NCBI RefSeq assembly: GCF_024679245.1
Contig: NC_090178.1
Coordinates: forward strand, 9,215,202-9,279,201
Direction of reading: 5' to 3'
DNA: 64,000 nucleotides
Source of the DNA: Pseudorasbora parva
Taxonomy: Eukaryota > Chordata > Actinopteri > Cypriniformes > Gobionidae
The notes under the pieces are model-generated. The model searched no databases and had not been told where the DNA came from. It saw only the letters and a list, made by a program, of their open reading frames with translations. The position numbers and the translations under genes are program-made. The stretch's first letter is position 1. Each line of letters starts with the position of its first letter. Shown piece by piece: positions 39,001 through 54,000 of this stretch.

Positions 39001-42000
39001 ATCTCTAGTTCGGTTCATTTGGTCCGAACCAAGGGCAAACAATTATACATTGTTGCATTTTTCAGCTTTTTTGGTTCCTTTTCACACCACACTGATTACT
39101 TTGGTCCGAACCAGTTGAAACGAACCAAAACGCAAGCACGTTACAACATCCACATCACTCATTGGCCATGGCGTATTTCCTAAACTGCTTTTTGATTGGT
39201 CAGAATTTACATGTGGGAAAATTCCAGCAGAAGAGGCAAAGCCAGCAAACTATAATAACACTATGGAGAGACGACTGCGCGGGCCAGTTTTGTCCCTGCC
39301 CATAATCTACTACACTGTGTGTATTTACCACAGTATGCAAATACCTTTCTATAATGAAGCACGGATGCGACGTGAAAACAACGTTCTAATGCACTGCAGA
39401 CGGCGAACGCGCATCGCTCATCACTTCAAGAGGAGGCGTGCATTAATTATTAACTCTTGACATGCTCATCTTCCTGAAAATATTGCCAACGATCTATCAG
39501 GTAATAATGTCATGCACACAATGTCAGCGCAGCCGACTACGGCAGCTGGCTCAGTCCAAAAATGATCAGTACTTTTGCAGTTGGTTCTGTTCGAGGTCGG
39601 ATCACGTTCTCACCACAAACAAACCGCTCCAGAGTTCGTTTGAAAGCGTACCGAGACCACCTCTTCAAGGAGGTCTCGGTACGCTTGTTTGGTCCGCTTT
39701 TGGTGCGCACCCGAGTGCGATTGCTGCTTTCAGACCTGACCAAATGAACCGCACCAAAGAGGGAAACGAACTCTAGTACGATTCAACCAAACTAAATGAG
39801 GCAGGTGTGAAAGCACCCTTAGTCTATTAGCAAAATTGATTGAAAACTATACTTCCAGAAAATTGCTGAAAAAGTTTTGTCATTTCTGATCTTTACTTTT
39901 TGCTGCTTGACCGATGCTTCAGTACACATTGGCTGTTCTTCTGTTTCAGAGGTGGATATGTTGAACTCCAAACCTGGTGTTACCAACACGACTGGGCCTT
40001 CGTCTCCAACATCAGGTATGTTCATATTAATGGTCATTTTTTTTACTTTTTAGTAGTTGCAATTAGGGCTGGGCATAGTAGATTACAGACGCAATGACAT
40101 GGAAGTAGCGACTTCTCTATTGTGACGTTCATCTGAGTGTATGGGACTATTGAAATAGAGCGGGGACTTGGTTCTATGCTTTGGTTGTTGATTGGATTTT
40201 TAAGATGTACATTGCACTCAAAAGTGGAGGCAGATGAATGTGAGCTTGCAGGTGCTGGATATAAAGGTCCCATGGTATGGATTTTTTTATTTATTTTATA
40301 TTTCCTGAGGTTTACTTATATTTTTTAATATGGTTTTTACATTAAAAAAGTCATAATTTAGAAATAAAATGCATTTTTTCTATACTGCTATTAGGCCTCT
40401 GGCTTGAATGCTCTGTTTCAAGGGGCGTGTCTGCTGAGAGACGTCACCCACTGTTGTGATTGGCTGACATATTTGCATTTGAAATAAGATTATGTGGTGG
40501 AGGGGGCGTGGTTTAGTCAGGTGCGAGTAGCAGCTGCAGCACTCACTGCCAGTCCAGAGATGGAGAGCTGGGAAAAGATTGCTAAGGAACTGTCATTGTA
40601 CCGAGATGTTGAGAGCAAGTTTATTTTGTTTGTATCTGAGAGCTCTGAATAAACACGAGTGAACTTTGCAACGTTATTTCTCTCACAGAATGCTTTCACT
40701 ACAACTAACAGCAAACATGAAATTGACATGAATACAGTAAGAGCTTCTGTTGACAGCGTCATTCAAACGGCAGTTTGGACAAGTGTGCACTGCAGATATA
40801 CGTGTGTTTGACAGATCAGTATAAAGAGTGTTCTGTGATCGCTCTCTGTGGTTTAATCATTTAAATAACAGATTTGTTTCATGCTGCTAACAGAAACGAC
40901 GTGAAGGTGATCGTTTTAGTCACTGGCTTGATTCACTAATGCATCAAGATGGCCGGTGGGACGGACAGTATTAAACGATTTAGAAAGAAAGTCTGGGTGA
41001 ACTTAAATGATTAGCTACACATAGCTACTATTACGACATAACAGGAGAATTCAAGATCAGCTCATCTGGGCTCTCATTTTCTCAAAGGCAGAGAAAGACA
41101 GCTAGAACTCGGTTCACACTGAAAATTTCTAGCCACTCAGGGACAATATTCAGGCAAGGGGAACTCATATTAATGTTGAAAAACCTCATAAAATGAAAAT
41201 TTCATGCCATGGGACCTTAAAGTGACTGGAAACGTCCTGCAATCCTGCAGACATCACTAGAGCAAAGTCTGATGTTTTACTGGAAGGTCCAGTTTTGACA
41301 TTTTGATTAAACATTACAAGGTCAAACCTAGAGCTAGTAAACAGTATAAGAGTAAATACTGCTATACTCCTGCTATACTCCTATACTGCTATTAAACAGT
41401 ATAGTAGACTTGATCTAGTGATGTGTAGTTGTTAGAGAGTGAGAGACATTAGCAACGTCTCCACTAAAAGCCAAGCTGTAAGTTTTATTACTTAAAAACA
41501 ACAACATTGCAACCCTGCTATTGAGAAACGTCACATACTGTAGCTCTTCAGAGGCAAAATGGTTTTATTGAGAAAGTCATGGGCCTGACAAGTTTTTGTG
41601 CATGAGATACATTTTAAGGCCCTCTCCCAAATGGAACTCTAAGCCCTTGCGATCTTCCTCCGAGTCCACACTTTCGGGATGCCGCTTTGACCGTCGGGAA
41701 GAAGTCTGCTGTGGAACTTCTGTGCAGGCTCGGCAAAAGGGAGAAATATCGGCCACTTGTAAGCAATCTTCTGAAATCTAAAATGACAAATGGGTCACTA
41801 TACAGTCTTGTGGACTTAATGGACACAGTTACACAGGAAATGTACCATTTGGGACAGGGCATGAGAGGGAGAGAGCATGGATAGAGCATGCTTTACATAG
41901 ATAATAAAATCATTTTTGTTTTTATTGTTTTGTCTTTTGATGTGGTAGTCTGCAAGAATCTTTGAAATAACTGAAATAATTTGGTAAAGTATATCTATAT

Positions 42001-45000
42001 CGAACCGTAATGCAGTCCAAAAACTACTGAAACTACTTTAGCTGTGCATTTACGGGATAATATTGTCAAAGTATATCTATATCGAACTGTAATGCAGTCC
42101 AGAAACTACTTTAGCTGTGCATTTACTGGAAATTATTGTCAGAATCAAGCATTCAACAACCACATGGTATAAGATCTAGATACACAACCAGTCAAAAGCT
42201 TCGGTAAACCCAATGTAATGTATTCCTGAGATGGCTAAGTTAGATTTTCAGCATCATTACCCCAGTCTTCACTGTCACATGATCCTTCATTCTAATATGC
42301 TGATTTGTTCAAAATACATTATCGATGTTGTAAACAGTTGCATAATATTTTTGTGGAAGGGATGTTTTTTCCTTCTTTTCCCCCCTTTTTTTCAGGATTC
42401 TTTGAAAAAACCTAGCATTGTAAATGTCTTTACTGGGACCTTTGTTCAGTTTAAATGGTCCTTGATGAATGAAAGAATTAATTTCTTTCATTATTTATAT
42501 TACTGCCCCCAAACTTTTGAACAGCAGTGAACATCAACCACCCTCTAAATATTGGTATCGGCACCTTGAAAAACCTACATCAGTCAACCACTAATGATGA
42601 AAAGGTGATATTTCGCCCAGCCCTAGTTGTTTTGTATAAAACACATGCTTTGGTTACTTTTCTAGCACAGGTGATATTGTAGCCTTTGGTGACACTGCTG
42701 CTGTTGTTAAGGTTTTTTTTAATTGCCTTGAAAGCCGCTGCAGTCAAAACGACATCTCTGCTATTATTTGTCACAAATGTATGTCTAAAGAAATTTAGGT
42801 TAGTCTTCTGTACATGACAGCAGCATCTTCTAATGAAATGCTTTAACAGTGATTTATTAGTTTATAATAACACTAAAGATGCATTTGATGTTTCTGTCGA
42901 TTGTGTTCCCTTCTTTTTCTCTCAGTTCTTCATCCTTGGTTCCTAAGCCTGGCTGGTAACAACTTCAGTGAATTTACTTAAACTAACATTTTTGTATCCG
43001 TCTTTTTCTAACGCCTTCTGTCCTCTGAGACACCTGGGGTTTGTAATAGAGATCTCGGTTGTTTATACGGCAGGCAGGGAACGTGTGGGAGGTTTGGAGA
43101 GGGTGAGCTCGGGTGTTGGATGGTAAAGACAGCAAAAATGTTGTATAATTCATTAAAGTATTCATGTGGGCATCATCCTCTAGTATCTGTTGAAGAATTG
43201 CAGGCTGCTTGTTGTATAAATGAGAATGTGTTAGTGGGCAATGAGGATTGATTTTGACTGTGCTTGCTCCATGTCATATTGAACTTTTTAACAATGCGCC
43301 CTAACCAGGCATGATGCAACAAGATTCCTGCGACAAGCAGTGGACATCATAAGTCAAATACAAAATGTAGTTTTACTACTCACAAGATGTCCTAGAGATG
43401 TCCTCATCACACCTAGTTAAGCCATGTTGATGATACGTTTCTGAAAGTGCTGCTTTTTAGATGTCATTAATGATGACTTGCATAACAAATGTCAAAGGCC
43501 CTCATGTAACTCATTTAAAGGTATGGTAGGCAATTTTCAGAAGAGGCTGGCAATAGCAAGCTAGCTTTGAAAGCATAAGATCCCACTCTCCCTTTAGAGC
43601 ATCTCCAAAGCCAGGGCTCCTTCAAAACTCATTAACATGTACAGCAGGGAGCAAACAAAGTGTCACGAGACGGTGTTAAACTACCTCATGTCTCAAAGCA
43701 AATAACATTAGAATAACTTAAAGAGCACTGATCTGTATCACTGGACTGCTGCAGATTCATTTTTTGTTGATTGTGTTCCCATTTGAAATGTTTACATTCG
43801 AGTCACAAAGAATAATGTCACAGATTTCCATCGCTTCCAAATTATAGTAGTGATGGCATGAACGCAGCATAAGCTGGTTGTTTTGGGTCAGGAGAATCTA
43901 AAAGTAAAAGTTGGCTGCTGTTTCGTTTGCGGTACTTGGTGACTGACTTCTGTCTAACTCTGAATAGCATTAAACGAGTTGATAATAATGAATTTTGACA
44001 GGCAGATAGGACATTATATCATTGCATTCGGACCGACTAACATTTTATGATCGTAAAGAGAACGTAAAGAGAATCAGAATGTGTAGACTTTTAACCACCA
44101 TAACAAAAAATATTCTGGAACAAATCGCCTACCCTGCCTTTAACTTTCTTATCCTACATTTATGTGTCATCCAGGTCATTGACCTCAAATGAAAATTCTA
44201 TCAAATTAAGTACCCTCATGTAGTTTGATACCTGTAAGACCTCCGTTTGTCATTTCCTCTCTCAAGACCCATAAAGGCACTAAAGACGTCGTTACAAAGC
44301 CCATCACACTACAGTGGTTCTCACAAAAACTATTCTTGTTGCTTCATAAAATTATTGTAGAGCCACTGTAGTGAGATGGGCTTTGTAACGTCGTCTTTAG
44401 TGCCTTTATGGGTCTTGAGAGAGGAAATGACATTGGTGTCAATGAAGGCCTTTCTGAGCCATCGTATTTCAACAAAAATATCTTCATTTGTGTTCTAAAG
44501 ATTAACGGAGGTCTTACAGGTGTCGAACAACAACGAATTAATGACTGAATTTTCATTTTTGGGTGAACCAACCCTTTAAGTCTTGTGAAGTGTCTATAGC
44601 AGTGGTTCTTAAGGAGGTGTAAGATGGCTTAAAATATTTTAAAGCTAAAACAGCTAGATGTTAGCAACTTAAGCCATTCCTTAAACACCAGTGTTCTTCA
44701 AATCATATATAAAAAGGAATTTTAAAAAGAAAACTCATGGCAATTAATAAATATAATGAATATAAGTTATTTAGTAGGACATACAGACAAACATATACAT
44801 ATATCTTGGAAACAAATTAAGAATTTGTTCTCTCATTTTAGTAAATTGTGGTCGAGATTTACTAATTCTTTCTGCCTCGTTTTATTTATTTGCTTGTTTA
44901 AATCAGTCGTGGCCATGTTAAACTAAGTTGTTCTAGCGGTTTTATTGAATTAAAACAAGGAAAATGAATTATTACAACATGGCCACGATTTACTGAAACA

Positions 45001-48000
45001 TGGGAACAAATTATTTTATTGTCTACACAAAATTTTCTTAAAATAAAATAATAAATTAATAAATGATGCTAATCTAATAGTAGTTCATGGGCCATGTGGC
45101 TACAATATGCATATTTTCCCCCCATGACACGTGCAGGGCTCCGTATTTTATAAATAAATGAATATAGTTTTTTTTTTTATGTATAAATTGCTATTAGGGA
45201 GGAAAAACAAGTTTTAACACTGTTATCACTAACTAGAAACTAGAAAAGTAATTAAATTCATTGGTAACAAAAAAGTGTAAACCCTAAAGAACATTCAACT
45301 ACTGAAATTATGGAATTCAATTAATTATTTAATTTAATTTAAAATCATCCCATTCCTAATTTCTGTAAATAAAAAAAGTTTGAAAATAAGCAGCTTTATA
45401 ATATGAATTTAAAAATGGTGAGAACCACTAATCTATAGCTATACTTCACAGTCCTACTCACAGCGATTATGTTTTTTAGACATATGGCTGATCTATACAA
45501 ATGGGACATAACCTGCAGGATTTGTAGACTTCATAGAATAGAGTTTACTGGTTGGCTTTTTCAAATGTTTGTGGTGAAGTTTTCTTCTCTAGGGGTCAGG
45601 TTTTTTTTTTTTTTACCTCTTGTGTACGTACCGGTCACCTGTTAGTGCTTTGGGAAGTTCACAGGTTTCAGCCAACTTTTATACAATTCTGAATAATAGA
45701 GAGCGTATAAGTTCATTACGGCACTGTATAAAGTTTGGCAACTATAAACATGGTGAATGGTAGATTTAGCATTTTATTCAGCCTCATAATACACCTCAGA
45801 TTCCCATTCCCATTTATTTACTTATTAAACATCGAAAAAGTCATTTATAAAATAAATGTAGAGGTTTTGAGTATATTGAAATGTTTTCTATATATTATAA
45901 TGTATATTGATATATTTTGCATTAATATTCTTGGATGTATGATATAGTTTTTTCATAATGAAGTTTGATTTTATTCTTATTATTATGATGTCGTACTCAA
46001 AACCCCTCATCTGTGCACCTCAAATGTTGTCTGTGTTTGAAGGGAATCCCAAATGAACACATTTTACAGATATTCCCTGCTGAGTGCGTGTGTGTACTAG
46101 GGAGCGGTGTGGTGTGTGAAAGTCTGCTGTCCACATTTCTAATTACCTCTGTCGCCCCCTTTTGGCAGTGTCCAAGAAACATGGCAAGCTGATGGGCTTC
46201 CTGCGCACCTTCATGAAGTCCAGACCCACCAAACAAAAGCTAAAGCAAAGGGGAATCCTGAAAGAACGGGTGTTCGGCTGCGACCTCGGCGAGCATCTCC
46301 TCAACTCTGGTCTAGATGGTACAGAAACAGAACATTTCCTCTGTGCTGTGAAATAAATGTATGGGAACATTGCTGTGAAAGTGTAATTTCAAATGTATAC
46401 TGATTTATTTTTTTGCTGTCAAACTTCAGTGCCGCAGGTGCTAAAGAGCTGCTCAGAGTTCATAGAGAAGCATGGTGTGGTGGATGGCATCTACAGACAC
46501 TCTGGTGTGTCCTCCAACATACAGAAACTCAGGTGTGTGTCTGTTCATATGCCAGATTTCTGATTCAGGATTTTGTACACAAGATCATTTATTCTAGAAG
46601 TTTATATAAAGGTCATCACAAACAACGATTACAAATGATTATCCTTAAATAATAATTTAAGGGTAATTCATGTTTTCTTTATATGCATGACCATGACATA
46701 TGTTCTTCTCTTGCATCTCATCCCAATCAGGCATGAGTTTGACAGTGAAAATGTCCCGGACCTGACGAAAGACGTGTACATGCAGGATATTCACTGCGTT
46801 GGCTCGCTGTGCAAACTGTACTTCAGAGAGCTGCCCAATCCTCTGCTCACGTACCAACTATATGACAAGTTTGCTGTAAGTAATTCTCGCTTTAACATGA
46901 GCTTTTTTCAAAATTAGGGTTTCAAAACCTCTTAACCATGGTAATATCACAGTACTGTAAAGCCTTTCCTGGCCGATGATATTTTACTTGTTTTCAGATT
47001 ATAATCTTGGAAACAATTGGGCACAATAATGAGCTGTGTATCAAAAATGTATAATGGACTCCAAGGCCGTAACCACCATAGACATTAAGAGGGACAAATC
47101 CCCCCTCAATAATTAGAAATGTCCAAATTGTCCCCCCGAATATTTGAAAGTCTTGCACTGCTTTCCTGCACTCCATTACGCAGTAGTCTGTATGTGTGTT
47201 ATTTTTAGTCTGGTCTGCCTCAGGTCTCATCTCGTCACAGCGCTCGTCAGTGTCAAAATGATTGAGATGGCCAATCAAATCCAATTAGGCTGGGTTTATG
47301 TTCTCTTTTGGCTTGTTCACAGTCTTCATAGACAAGTCAGTCAATCTATCACTTAATGCCATTGCGTGAACTCAATTCTTTCCAGTGAAATCTCAAAACA
47401 AAATGCACACAAATGTCTCCCTGCTCTTAATGTACAGTCATTGAATATATTTGATTTTAATGAGAGAGAAAAGGGGCGGATTAGAACCTTAAATTGACAT
47501 ATTTCACAATATTACTGTATTTTTGTAATATAAATGCAGCTTTGGTGAACTTGTTTCAAAAAACATTCTTAAAAATCTAACAGACACCAAACTTCCAGTA
47601 ATGCTGTTAAGTTAATAAGCAAGCTGTATCTTCCTGTCTGACCAGGAATGTATGGGAGAGATGACCGATGAAGAGAGAATGGTAAAAGTGCACGATGTTA
47701 TCCAGCAACTTCCTCCTCCTCACTACCGGTAACCCCAATACTTACTACACACGGATCAAGTTGGGTCACCTGTTTGTTTGACATTGATGTGAAAATGAAG
47801 TGTGACAGAAAGAGCTGTTTTCTCTAACAATAAGTGATTTGTTTGTGTTTGTCTCAGCACTTTGGAGTACCTCATCAGACACCTGGCCCATTTGGCCACC
47901 TGCAGTGGAGAGACTAACATGCACATTAAGAATCTGGCCATCGTCTGGGCCCCTAACCTGCTCAGGTAATAACCTGCTCAATCAAAATGATGTTCAAAAA

Positions 48001-51000
48001 TATGTTTTGTTTTTGTCCTAATATCTTACAGTTGAACTGAACACTCTATGAATCTATATGACTCATTACTGAAGTCCTCACTGATTTTAGTTGTAGCTTT
48101 TACTAGTACGACAGACTCAGGGTTCAAATTAAACCTCTTGTCTAAATCAGAATATCCCCTGTTGTTCTGTGTCAGGTCCAAAGAAATTGAGGCAGCAGGC
48201 TTAAGCGGCGCTGATCCGTTTAAAGAAGTGCGCATTCAGTCCGTGGTCGTGGAGTTTCTGCTCAGCAATGTGGAAGTTCTGTTCAGTGACTCTTTCACTT
48301 CTGTGGGACGTTTCAGTGCAGGTATGTTGAACCAGAAAACAACAACAATTTGTTTTCCACTATAGATGTAATCAGTAAACCATTCGGTCCGATGTCTTCA
48401 AACCAGAGCATGTGAGTGGAGCGGTAATATTCCTAAAGATTCTACTCAGGGTCGCTCACTCAACCCAGAATGCCCTTTTTTGCTGTTTTGAGAACGTGAA
48501 ATAAGCAGTAGGTCTAAGGTTATGGAATTCAAATTAAGAACTGAAAGGAAGTGCGGAGAAAACGAGTAAGCAAAGATTCATTTTCTGATATTTTCTGATA
48601 CTTATAGCTTTCCTGTAGCTCAACCAGTAGAGCGTGGCACTAGTAATGCCAAGGTCATGGGTTCAATTCCCAGGGAAAGCAAGAATTGACAAAAATGTAA
48701 AAAGTGTTCCTTAAAAATGCAATGTAAGTCACTTTGGATAAAAGCGTCTGCCAAATGCGTAAATGTAAATGATATACTCGCATCTAAGGTCTTGTTTATT
48801 ATTTGCTTAGGGGTAAAAATTATTTTGAAATGCATTCTCAGCAATATACTGTTAACAAACATCCCAACGTTGACCACACTGATAAAAGCGCCATTTAGAT
48901 AGATTCCTCTCAATAAAAAAATCAACATACAACAAAAATAACAGCGGTGAGAAAGCATCTGATCATAGTGATGTGGATATGTTTGCGCGAGCTCTGCAAT
49001 TCGTCACATCAAGCTTATTTATTCCACTTTATACAATATTGCTTTAAAGCCACACATATCATAACTTATCTATAGGACTACTGTAATTAAAACATTTATT
49101 CAAGAAATTCATTCCAAACAAAAAGATGTATAGTAAAGAGAAGCTTGATGTCGGAGCAGGATTTAGGCGGGTATTGTTTAACCAGTGAGCGATTGAGCAG
49201 AGCGCACTGGCATAGAGCGAAATATTGAGTGGAGTGTCACGGCGCTTCGCTCACATGCTCTGCTTCAAACAGCACTTTCAATAAACAGGCGGTGATGTTG
49301 GTTTTGTTCCAAAGCTTCGTGAGCTGCCTACCTAAGCAGCATTTTAAGGCATCGAAGGCAAAAAGGTATGCAGCTTAATTTTGCTGCCTTCAAATATGCT
49401 TTCTTTTGGCAGCTATGTTGTATCCTTCAAAGTGAAACCGATCCCCTAATGTGACGAGCTCAGTGACAAACTTTAGTAAGGATGCTGCTTATTTTGTCTG
49501 TGTACCTTGTTTTGGAACAGAGTTGTCTTTTAAACCGATATAGTAAGAAATGCGCTAGACATAATGCTTCCTCTGGCTTGTTTTCATTACAGAATTGCCA
49601 CAGACTAAGACAAATGTTTATTAACTTCCTCTGCCAGTCTTTGGTTTAAAGTGACATCTGATGCCTCCAGCCGTTAATTTGACCAGTTTTCTTCCCTTCT
49701 GAGATGCAGCTCTTTGTTTTTTCTTCTCCATAAAAGCGATGCATTAATACTGCAATCAGACCTGTGACTTAATCTCTTCTATCTCTCTCTCTTTTATCCC
49801 TTATGACACAGTACTAAATAACTGTAACAGATTGAACATTAATTTATTAGGGCTGGGCGATATGACTAAATAAATTATTGTGCTATTTAGTTGTATTATT
49901 GTAATATTTTTAGCCTTTTGATGGTTTATTTCATTATATTTACACTATCGATCATAAGTTTGGGGTCACCTTGATTTTTTACAAATAAATTAATAAAGCT
50001 ATAAATTACTTTTGTAATATTACATACAGATATATAACAATGTTACTATTTTACTGTATTTTTGATTATAAATAAATGCATTCTTGGTGAGTATAAGAGA
50101 CTTCTTTCAAAAACATTAAAAAGTTCACAGACCCCAAACTAATGAACAGTGTATTTTGCGCTGGAATGTCTTAAAATAGTGATGTTATTTATGCAAAAAG
50201 AACCATAATTTCAAACAGCCACTGCTGACATGTAAATAATTCATAATATTTAATTGGTCATATTAGTGTTGTCAGTCGATTAAATTTGTTTTTACTAATT
50301 ACACATTTTTCTGTAATTAATCACGAATAATCGCACCTAACATTAAAGTTTTCTTTATACATTTTTAAATTGTTGTAATTTCATAATTTGTAATCATTTT
50401 TAGACTTTTTAATGCAGCATTCACACAGACAGAAGATTCACAGATGTGTCCCAGTACTGCACTGCGTTCTCTTTTGTGTCTTATCTTGCTTGAATGGCTT
50501 AAAAGGATTTGCATGAATAAGAGCGTGATCATATTGTAAGGCTGGCCAAAGGATGAAGGGGAAAAATGGATGCTGCGTTAATTGCGTTAAAATTGCGTTG
50601 GAAAAATGTATCGCATGCTTCAATGCATTAATTTTGATAAAATAAAAATCTAGTTAAAATAATCTAGGCTTGTTTTTTTACACAGATCTGAACAAAATTA
50701 ATAGAATAGTTTTTTTTTAATTTATTTGCATCCACAAATATGAAGTATTTATAATTGCAATAATATTTAATTGAATATTTTTAACTCCAAATCTTTTTAT
50801 TTAATTTATTTACTTATTTTTTTAGATGAAAGTTCAAAAGAGAACCAATTAAAATCTCCGTCATATTGTTCACATATTTGCAAACCGCAGGGCAAGGACA
50901 AGATGTAAATCTTATATCCTTCATCGTGATAATTTTTAATCTCTCCCAGCCCTATTATACATGTGATCGAATAAATTAGTCTCTTGTGATGAACTTGGCT

Positions 51001-54000
51001 AGCATACCACAGTTGAACTTATTTACAGGGGCCTGACTCGCCCATGTGTAAAAGTGAGGTTTACTGAGAGCGAGCTGTGTGTTTCCATAGCAACAAGAGG
51101 GGCCGAGCACAAGATCTCACGCCTGCCCCGAACACGCCTGGTTAGTCTTCAGGAGGCGAGGGGGGAGTCCTGTTTGACTGACCCCTCTTATCTGGACCCT
51201 GATCTACGACGCTTCTCAGTGATATGAGATCGACTGACTCTGACTCTACAGTGGACACACAAATCACAGTCTGGTCAAACCAGCTTAAGAGGCTATACAC
51301 AGTACATATTGAGTACATATTGAAGCTAACTCAGAAAACAATTTTATAGGTGTATTACCTTCCATATACTGTTTCTGAAAAATCAATTGGACATTTGTAC
51401 ATAGATGTCCACTAAAAGAAACAGAATGTGTCCTGTGAGAATGTCTCAGCTTGAAGTATGGTTTCTGTTTTTTTGATGGTCCAAGCTGGACTAACAGATA
51501 CAAAGCAGGTAGACTAGCTGATCAACCATCTAGACCAGCAAATGACCAGCTAGAAATGTAATTTTTTTTTTTCTAGCAGTGATCCAAAAGCTACTATCTA
51601 TGCTCACATATATTTTGTTCCGATTCAACACAACTGTGTGTTTACACTACTGTTCAAAAGTTTGGGGTCAGTAGGATTTATTTTTAAAAAGAAGATTAAT
51701 ACTTTTTTAGGCAAGGATACTAAATTGTTCAGAAGTGGCAGTAAAGGCATTTAAACATGTTTAAATGACATCTGTTTCATATAAATGCTGTTCTTTTAAC
51801 TTTATATTCATCAAGGAATCCTGAATAAATTCTCCTTTCTAAAATCTTACCAACCTCAAACTTTAGAACGGTAGTGTTTGTCATTAGCAATGTAATTTTC
51901 CACATGGATGGATTTTTTTTGACCATTGTTTATGTTTAAGGACAGCTGTTAAGACATATTTTGCCTATGTAAATGATATGTTAAAGTTGTACAGCACACA
52001 GATGGATATAATGCAATAAATCCCTATGTTGACATTTTATTTGTTTATTTTGTTGGAGAACAAAGTAGTACTACTACTTACTTATTAATCTTTTCCACCA
52101 TGTAAATTTGGTTTTCGTTAAGTAGGACATTAAGGAAAATAATTTGGTAAGATGGGTGAATGGGATGGATGCTATATTAAAAATTTGAGCTATAGAGTAT
52201 CTGTTTGTGTGGACTCGACTCGACTCTGAGACATTGGCAGCAGGTAAAGTGTTGTTTAGATTTTTTTCTTCTGTATGTCAGATACTTTTGCAGGCTTTGT
52301 TTTTGGATTCCTCTAATCGTCTGATGTCCCTTACAGGCTTGCTGAGGCCCAAAAAACTCTATGCAAGTACACAAACACAAGTGCTTCTATCCATGCGAGC
52401 TCAGTTTCACACGTTGTTGCATTTGGAAATGTGTCTGAGCACAAATCATAACGCAATGCAATTACCACTGCATTCTCAACATCGCCACAAGAGGCGTTAT
52501 AACGCGCATTAACCTGACTCAACACGGTATTATGCATGTTATGCACTAGAATGCATGTTAGGTTTTACTAAGCACCGGCAGAGTGTACATTTGTGTACTT
52601 GCGTAGACTTTTTGTTTCTGGCCTTAACTACTCAAGATTTTGTCTGTTGGCTCGCCCTTATATTTCTTCTAAAAAGCTTGTTGCAGTACAGCTGTACAGG
52701 CCATGGAAGTGTTGGAGCAGCTGATGTTTTTTGTTGATGCTTAGATGTTTTGTCGTTTGCTATAGAATTGTATCATGTTTGTTTGTTGTCCATCACTGTG
52801 CTCTTCGCTGCATTACCTCGCATATGTTCTTTTTCTTGCTGGATCTGCATCTGAATCTATTTTTCTTCTTTTTGCCTCTTTCTGACTTCACAGCACGACA
52901 GTCTCTGACCAGGCCCAAGTCGTTTGTGTCCACCAGGCTTCTGTCTCTGGAGGAAGCACAGGCTCGCACACAAGCTCCTCTTCTCCTTCAGGGATCTCCT
53001 CATCACCACGCTCTCAGCCAGTTTCACACTGTACTGGACCTGCCTGCCGACAAGTGGGTTTCTTTGCACAAATCAATGACTTGTAAAGGAATGGTTAACC
53101 TACAAATTAAGTTCTTTAAGTTTGTTTGTTAGTATATAAATAATTTAACTTTTTTCTTGTATCTTTTAGGAGGAAAAGAGGGATGAAGGTCCGAAAGTCA
53201 GCAGGTGGGAGTTGGAAGACGTTTTTTGCCATCGGAAAACCTGCAGCTGCAGGTCGACGTAAACCCACCAGGATCACCTCTCTGTTCCAGCCCACTACCT
53301 CTCATGCAGGTATAGGACACATCATGCTAATTTCTTCAGATTGTACTTTATCCTAAATAGATTTACCTGATGTCAGAGGAAAAATGCTCAGTTTTTAGTG
53401 TTGTATGTCTGCTTTAGGTTGCAGGGTAGACAGTGTGACGCTCAGGTCAGCAAAGAGTGAGGAATCCCTGTCCTCTCAGCACAGTGGAGCAGGTATGAAT
53501 GACATTTGGTAACGGTTTAAAGCCTTGGTTGACCAATCACTTTCCAGGGAGCAATATAATAAAATACAAGACGTAACAGATCAATGCGTTAACTCTTTCA
53601 ACACCATTGATGGAAATGTACTTCATTTTTGAGAAAATGCTTCCCCACTAAAACTTCATTTTCCGGCTTTCTGTGTTTTCACTGTTAAACAGTGGTGAGG
53701 TGGGTGGATGGTTGGGGTGGGGGTGGCGCTATTACACATCTTCGGAAAGAGTGAATCTCCTAATCAAAACGCATGCGAAGAAGATTCAGAAATAAGCAGT
53801 ATCATATTAAATAATAAAACTGCTCAATGTTACTGAATGAAATGTCGACCCAGGACAGGCTATAGTACTGTGCAAGCATAAGGGGTGTCAATCTACTCCG
53901 TCTGTGTTTTGATCATAGTTCTGTATCTAAACTGCATGTAGCATTTTTTTTTTTTTTTTTTACAAAAACATGATTTTTCTTAGCTTTTTGCTCAATCTTG

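Noticed and set aside
40072..42625. A single 2.5-kb hAT element running from TAGGGCTGGGC to CGCCCAGCCCTA
   Set aside because: The ends are of the same type, but the flanking 8-mers (GTTGCAAT and GTTGTTTT) do not match well, and the interval contains several unrelated repeats. Two fragments are as likely.
48607..48681. A tRNA gene with anticodon AGT
   Set aside because: The cloverleaf is good, but it is followed directly by a fish SINE tail, and the T stem has a mismatch. Closely similar heads with other anticodons are known in cyprinid SINEs, so it is retroposed.
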